Of a stretch of DNA of 10,758 bases, positions 7,886 to 10,758 are shown in pieces (position 1 is the stretch's first letter; every line of letters begins with the position of its first letter). The translations under genes and the position numbers were made by a program. The DNA lies in the NCBI GenBank assembly GCA_964478455.1, contig CAYZJD010000133.1, positions 1-10,758 on the forward strand. The letters are read 5' to 3'. The notes below the pieces were generated by a model. It was not told the DNA's origin. It searched no databases and saw only the letters and a list, made by a program, of their open reading frames with translations. Origin of the DNA: CAYZJD01 sp964478455. Lineage in GTDB: Bacteria; Acidobacteriota; Terriglobia; Bryobacterales; Bryobacteraceae.

Positions 7886-9988
7886 ATGCATCCCTCCCGC
7901 AGAGAAGTGCTGGTGATGTCCGGGGCGGCGCTGGCCGGCGGGGCGTTCGGCACAGAGCGCACGCCCTGGTACCGCACGATGCGCCGCTGCGGCCAGATCA
8001 ACTTCAACGAACGCGACCCGATCGCGCTTGACATCAATGAGTGGCTCGACTACTGGACCAGCCTCAAGCTCGACGCACTCCTGTTGAACGCCGGCGGCAT
8101 CGTCGCCTTCTATCCGACAAAGATCCCGTACCATCACCGCAGCCAGTTCCTCGGGGATCGCGACCTGTTCGGCGACTTCGCGCGCGCCGCAAAACAGCGC
8201 GGCATCCGCGTTATCGCGCGCCTGGACTGCAACTGGGCTTACGAAGAAGCGCTCCAGGCGCACCCGGAGTGGTTCCAGCGCCGCGAGGAAGGAGAGCCTG
8301 TCCGCCACGGCGAGTCGACGTGGCTCTTCGCCACCTGCATGTTCTCTCCGTACTTCACCACGCAGATGCCGGCCATCATCCGCGAGATCAACTCGTTCTA
8401 CGACGTGGACGGCTTCTTCACCAACGGCTGGCCCGGCCCCGGACGCCCGCCCGTGTGCCACTGCGAAAGCTGCCGGCGCCTGCCAGAGCGCACGGGGCCC
8501 GCATATCATCGCTTGCACCTTGAACGCGTGCTCGAAATCTGGCGTTTGTGGGACTCCGCCGCCAAGGAGAAGAAGTGGGAGAGCGTGTACGTGGGCAACC
8601 TCGGCGGCGGCATCCGCGCGGTCATCAACCTGCGCGCGATCGCTGGCGTCGCCGGCTGGTTCAATGCCGACCACCAGGGCCGCAGCGGCAACACGCCCAT
8701 CTGGGATTGCGCGCAGCAGGGGCGCGTGGCCCGGGCCGTCATGAAGGGCGGAACCGTTACCAACGTCACCGGCTCCTATGCCAACACGCGCCCGCTGTGG
8801 CGTCACACGTCCAAATCGCCCGCCGAAGCCACCCTGTGGATGGCGCAAACCACCGCCAGCGGCATGGTGCCGTGGTATCACTGGCTCGGTGGGGCGCCGG
8901 AAGATTTGCGCTGGCGGGAAACGGGGCGCGCATTCTACCAGTGGCTCGCGCGCTACCAGGAGCACTTCGTCAATCGCCGCTCCATCGCCAACCTCGGCGT
9001 CGTGTTCTCCCAGCAGGCCAACGCGTTCTACAATCCCCCGGGCGGCGGGGATTCGACCGAGTTCTTGCAGGGACTCTACTACGCGCTCTTGGAGGGTCGC
9101 TTCCTGTTCGACTTCGTCCACGAGGACGACCTCGACGCCGATACCCTGCGCAAGTACGACGCCCTGCTGCTCCCCAACACGGCGCTCTTGAGCGGCGAGC
9201 AGTGCCGGCGGTTGCGCGCCTACGTCGAAGCCGGCGGCTCACTGCTCGCCACCTTTGAAACCGCCCGCTACGACGAGACCGGCGATCGCCGCGCCGCTCC
9301 CGCCTTAGCGGACCTGTTCGGCTTCGAGGCTGCCGGCGACGTCGAAGGCCCGTTGGGGAATAGCTTCTACGCCCGCATCGAAAGCGCCCACGAGATCCTC
9401 GCCGGCTTCGAGAACACGCGCCTGCTGCCGGGCGCCGAATACCGCCTGCCCGTTCGCGCGAAGAAGGGCGCGGTGCTGACCGTCGTTCCTCCCTATCCCG
9501 CCTATCCGCCCGAAATGGTGTATCCGCGCACCGCCCAAACCGCGGAACCGGCGATGGTAATCTCCGAGCGCGGCCGCAGCCGCCTTCTCTACTTCCCCGG
9601 CGACGTGGACCGCAGCTTCTGGCGCTCCTCCAACACGGACCTCGCGCTTCTACTCAGGAACTCCGTCGGCTGGCTCCTCCGGGGCCGGCGTCCCGTCACC
9701 GTCATGGGCGACGGCCTCGTCGAACTGTTCGCCTGGGAAACCGAGCCCGGCTTCGCCGTCCACATCCTGAACTACACCAACCCCAACGCTCTCCGCGGCT
9801 GGCTGCGGCGTCACTACGCCATCGGCCCGCAGAAGCTGCGCATCGAACTCCCCGCCGGCGTGCGCATACGGCGCGTGCACGCGCTGCGGGCGGAGACGGA
9901 ACTCGCTTTCCGCCAGCAGGGAACGGTGGTGGAGGTCACCGTTCCCAAAGTCGAGGACTACGAGGTCATCGCCCTGGCGCGCGCTTGA
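7886..9988 (+). CDS. Tat-exported glycoside-hydrolase-like protein (GHL6/GH42-like fold)
   Basis: The 700 residues open with a short twin-arginine signal (SRREVLVMSGAALAGGAFG; Arg5, Arg6). A probable TIM barrel follows (about 35-360), with patterns such as DALLLNAGG, GIRVIARLDCNW (106-117) and YDVDGFFTNGWPGPG (172-186), then a cysteine cluster CHCESC (191-196). Residues about 366-480 and 555-600 resemble the Rossmann-like trimerisation domain of GH42 beta-galactosidases (KYDALLLPNTALLS, AYVEAGGSLLATFET, RLLYFPGDVDRSFW). A beta-rich tail (about 605-700) closes the protein. The resemblance is to the hypothetical glycosyl hydrolase 6 group; catalytic acids cannot be assigned with confidence and activity is unproven. 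The ATG has only a poor GGA 2 nt upstream, so it may be translated by coupling to the preceding gene or from a short leader. A carbohydrate substrate is inferred from the fold only. Confidence 0.7.
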   Translation: MHPSRREVLVMSGAALAGGAFGTERTPWYRTMRRCGQINFNERDPIALDINEWLDYWTSLKLDALLLNAGGIVAFYPTKIPYHHRSQFLGDRDLFGDFARAAKQRGIRVIARLDCNWAYEEALQAHPEWFQRREEGEPVRHGESTWLFATCMFSPYFTTQMPAIIREINSFYDVDGFFTNGWPGPGRPPVCHCESCRRLPERTGPAYHRLHLERVLEIWRLWDSAAKEKKWESVYVGNLGGGIRAVINLRAIAGVAGWFNADHQGRSGNTPIWDCAQQGRVARAVMKGGTVTNVTGSYANTRPLWRHTSKSPAEATLWMAQTTASGMVPWYHWLGGAPEDLRWRETGRAFYQWLARYQEHFVNRRSIANLGVVFSQQANAFYNPPGGGDSTEFLQGLYYALLEGRFLFDFVHEDDLDADTLRKYDALLLPNTALLSGEQCRRLRAYVEAGGSLLATFETARYDETGDRRAAPALADLFGFEAAGDVEGPLGNSFYARIESAHEILAGFENTRLLPGAEYRLPVRAKKGAVLTVVPPYPAYPPEMVYPRTAQTAEPAMVISERGRSRLLYFPGDVDRSFWRSSNTDLALLLRNSVGWLLRGRRPVTVMGDGLVELFAWETEPGFAVHILNYTNPNALRGWLRRHYAIGPQKLRIELPAGVRIRRVHALRAETELAFRQQGTVVEVTVPKVEDYEVIALARA

Positions 9989-10018
9989 TGCCTCCCATCG
10001 CGTATCATGGCCTGTAAC

Positions 10019-10025
10019 AAGGAGG
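10019..10025 (+). promoter_or_regulatory. Strong ribosome binding site of the aldo/keto reductase gene
   Basis: AAGGAGG lies 6 nt before ATG 10032, a near-ideal Shine-Dalgarno match, much stronger than that of the preceding gene. It fixes the start and keeps the twin-arginine leader in the protein. Confidence 0.85.
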
Positions 10026-10031
10026 GAGCAC

Positions 10032-10758
10032 ATGCGAAGACGTGCATTCGTAGGCGGGGCCTTCGCCGGGCTGCCTTTGACAGGAGCATTCGCGCGCCCG
10101 CCCAAGGTGAAGAGCGGCGATATTCTGAAGCGAACCTTCGGCAAGACCGGGGAGCAGCTCACCGTCATCGGCCAGGCCGGCGGCCGCTTGGACCTAATCC
10201 CGTTCGAGGAGGCCGTTGCGATCGTGCGGCGCGCCGTCGATCTGGGCGTCAACTACTTCGATAGCGCCCGCGCCTACGGACGCGGCCGCTCGGAAGAGAT
10301 CTACGGCGCGGTGCTGCCGGAGTTCCGCAAACAGGTCTTCCTGACGACGAAGAGCTACCGGCGGACGCGCCGGGAGGCTGAAGAGGACCTCCACCTGTCG
10401 CTGCGGGCGCTAAAGACCGATTACCTCGACCTCTGGCAGATCCACTCCGTCAGCGAGATGGAAGACGTCGAGAAGATCTTCGCGCCCGGCGGCGCCATCG
10501 AAGCGTTCGAGGCGGCCAAGAAAGCCGGCAAGTGCCGCTTCATCGGCTTCACCGGTCACCACGACCCGCGCGTGCACCTGGAGATGCTGAAGCGCTACGA
10601 CAAGTACGATTCCATCCTCATGCCGCTCAACGCGGCCGATCCGTCTTACTTGAGCTTCGAGACCCAGGTGCTGCCCGTCGCCGTCGAGCGAGGCCTCGGC
10701 ATCCAGGGGATGAAGAACTTCGGCAACGCCAAGCTGCTCCAGTCCCTCAGTGTGCGCG
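10032..10758 (+). CDS. Tat-exported aldo/keto reductase, 3' end cut off by the window
   Basis: NAD(P)H-dependent carbonyl oxidoreductase of the aldo/keto reductase superfamily. The frame stays open to the window edge (242 codons visible; family members usually exceed 300 residues). The N-terminus RRRAFVGGAFAGLPLTGAFA is a likely twin-arginine signal, possibly cleaved after AFA. The (beta/alpha)8 barrel then begins (LKRTFGKTGEQLTVIGQAG). The catalytic tetrad is present: Asp77 and Tyr82 in YFDSARAYG, Lys107 in TTKS and His138 in LWQIHS. FIGFTGHHD (170-178) is a typical later strand. It lies 43 nt after the glycoside-hydrolase-like gene in the same direction. Tat export would suit an enzyme that leaves the cytoplasm with its nucleotide bound. 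Substrate unknown; a sugar or sugar-derived carbonyl is a guess from its neighbour. Confidence 0.88.
   Translation, partial: MRRRAFVGGAFAGLPLTGAFARPPKVKSGDILKRTFGKTGEQLTVIGQAGGRLDLIPFEEAVAIVRRAVDLGVNYFDSARAYGRGRSEEIYGAVLPEFRKQVFLTTKSYRRTRREAEEDLHLSLRALKTDYLDLWQIHSVSEMEDVEKIFAPGGAIEAFEAAKKAGKCRFIGFTGHHDPRVHLEMLKRYDKYDSILMPLNAADPSYLSFETQVLPVAVERGLGIQGMKNFGNAKLLQSLSVR

Noticed and set aside
7775..9121. 448-codon open frame on the minus strand opposite the GHL-like gene
   Set aside because: Antisense shadow of a gene with a coherent signal peptide and fold; no ribosome binding site or family motif of its own.

Overview
The window (GC-rich, roughly 60-65% by eye) carries six coding features: a three-gene protein-quality-control operon on the minus strand (clpB > hsp20 > lon) and, divergent from it, a run of three plus-strand genes for predicted exported enzymes: a prolyl oligopeptidase, a glycoside-hydrolase-like protein with a twin-arginine signal, and an aldo/keto reductase with a twin-arginine signal that runs off the right edge. 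The last codons of an unidentified plus-strand gene lie at the extreme left edge.

The host is a Gram-negative-type bacterium. The combination of Tat-exported aldo/keto reductases, Tat-exported GHL6/GH42-like proteins and secreted prolyl oligopeptidases at high GC is commonest, to my knowledge, in Acidobacteriota (Solibacter/Bryobacter-like) and secondarily Planctomycetota. This is an inference from gene content, not from a marker gene.

Layout. 1-88: tail of a plus-strand ORF. 89-200: convergent intergenic spacer with two hairpins, the better one (163-187, perfect 9-bp stem) just past the lon stop. 201-5568: lon, hsp20 and clpB, packed with a GTGA overlap (hsp20/lon) and a 2-nt gap (clpB/hsp20), so almost certainly one transcript from a promoter just upstream of clpB. 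5569-5768: a 200-bp divergent control region with a good sigma70-type promoter for clpB overlapped by two short dyads, and a weak candidate promoter for the right-hand genes. 5769-7862, 7886-9988 and 10032-end: the three exported-enzyme genes, separated by only 23 and 43 nt.

How they work together. ClpB disaggregates, the small heat-shock protein holds unfolding clients, and Lon degrades the irreparable ones, so the left operon is a self-contained cytoplasmic proteostasis unit. The right-hand genes look like envelope hydrolysis/oxidoreduction functions (peptide cleavage, carbohydrate-related, carbonyl/sugar redox), but their substrates cannot be read from sequence. No mobile element, CRISPR array, tRNA, rRNA or recognisable defence system was found. 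Nothing here is clearly a new system; the most interesting points are the tailless small heat-shock protein, the unusual clpB operator region and the Tat-exported pair GHL-AKR.
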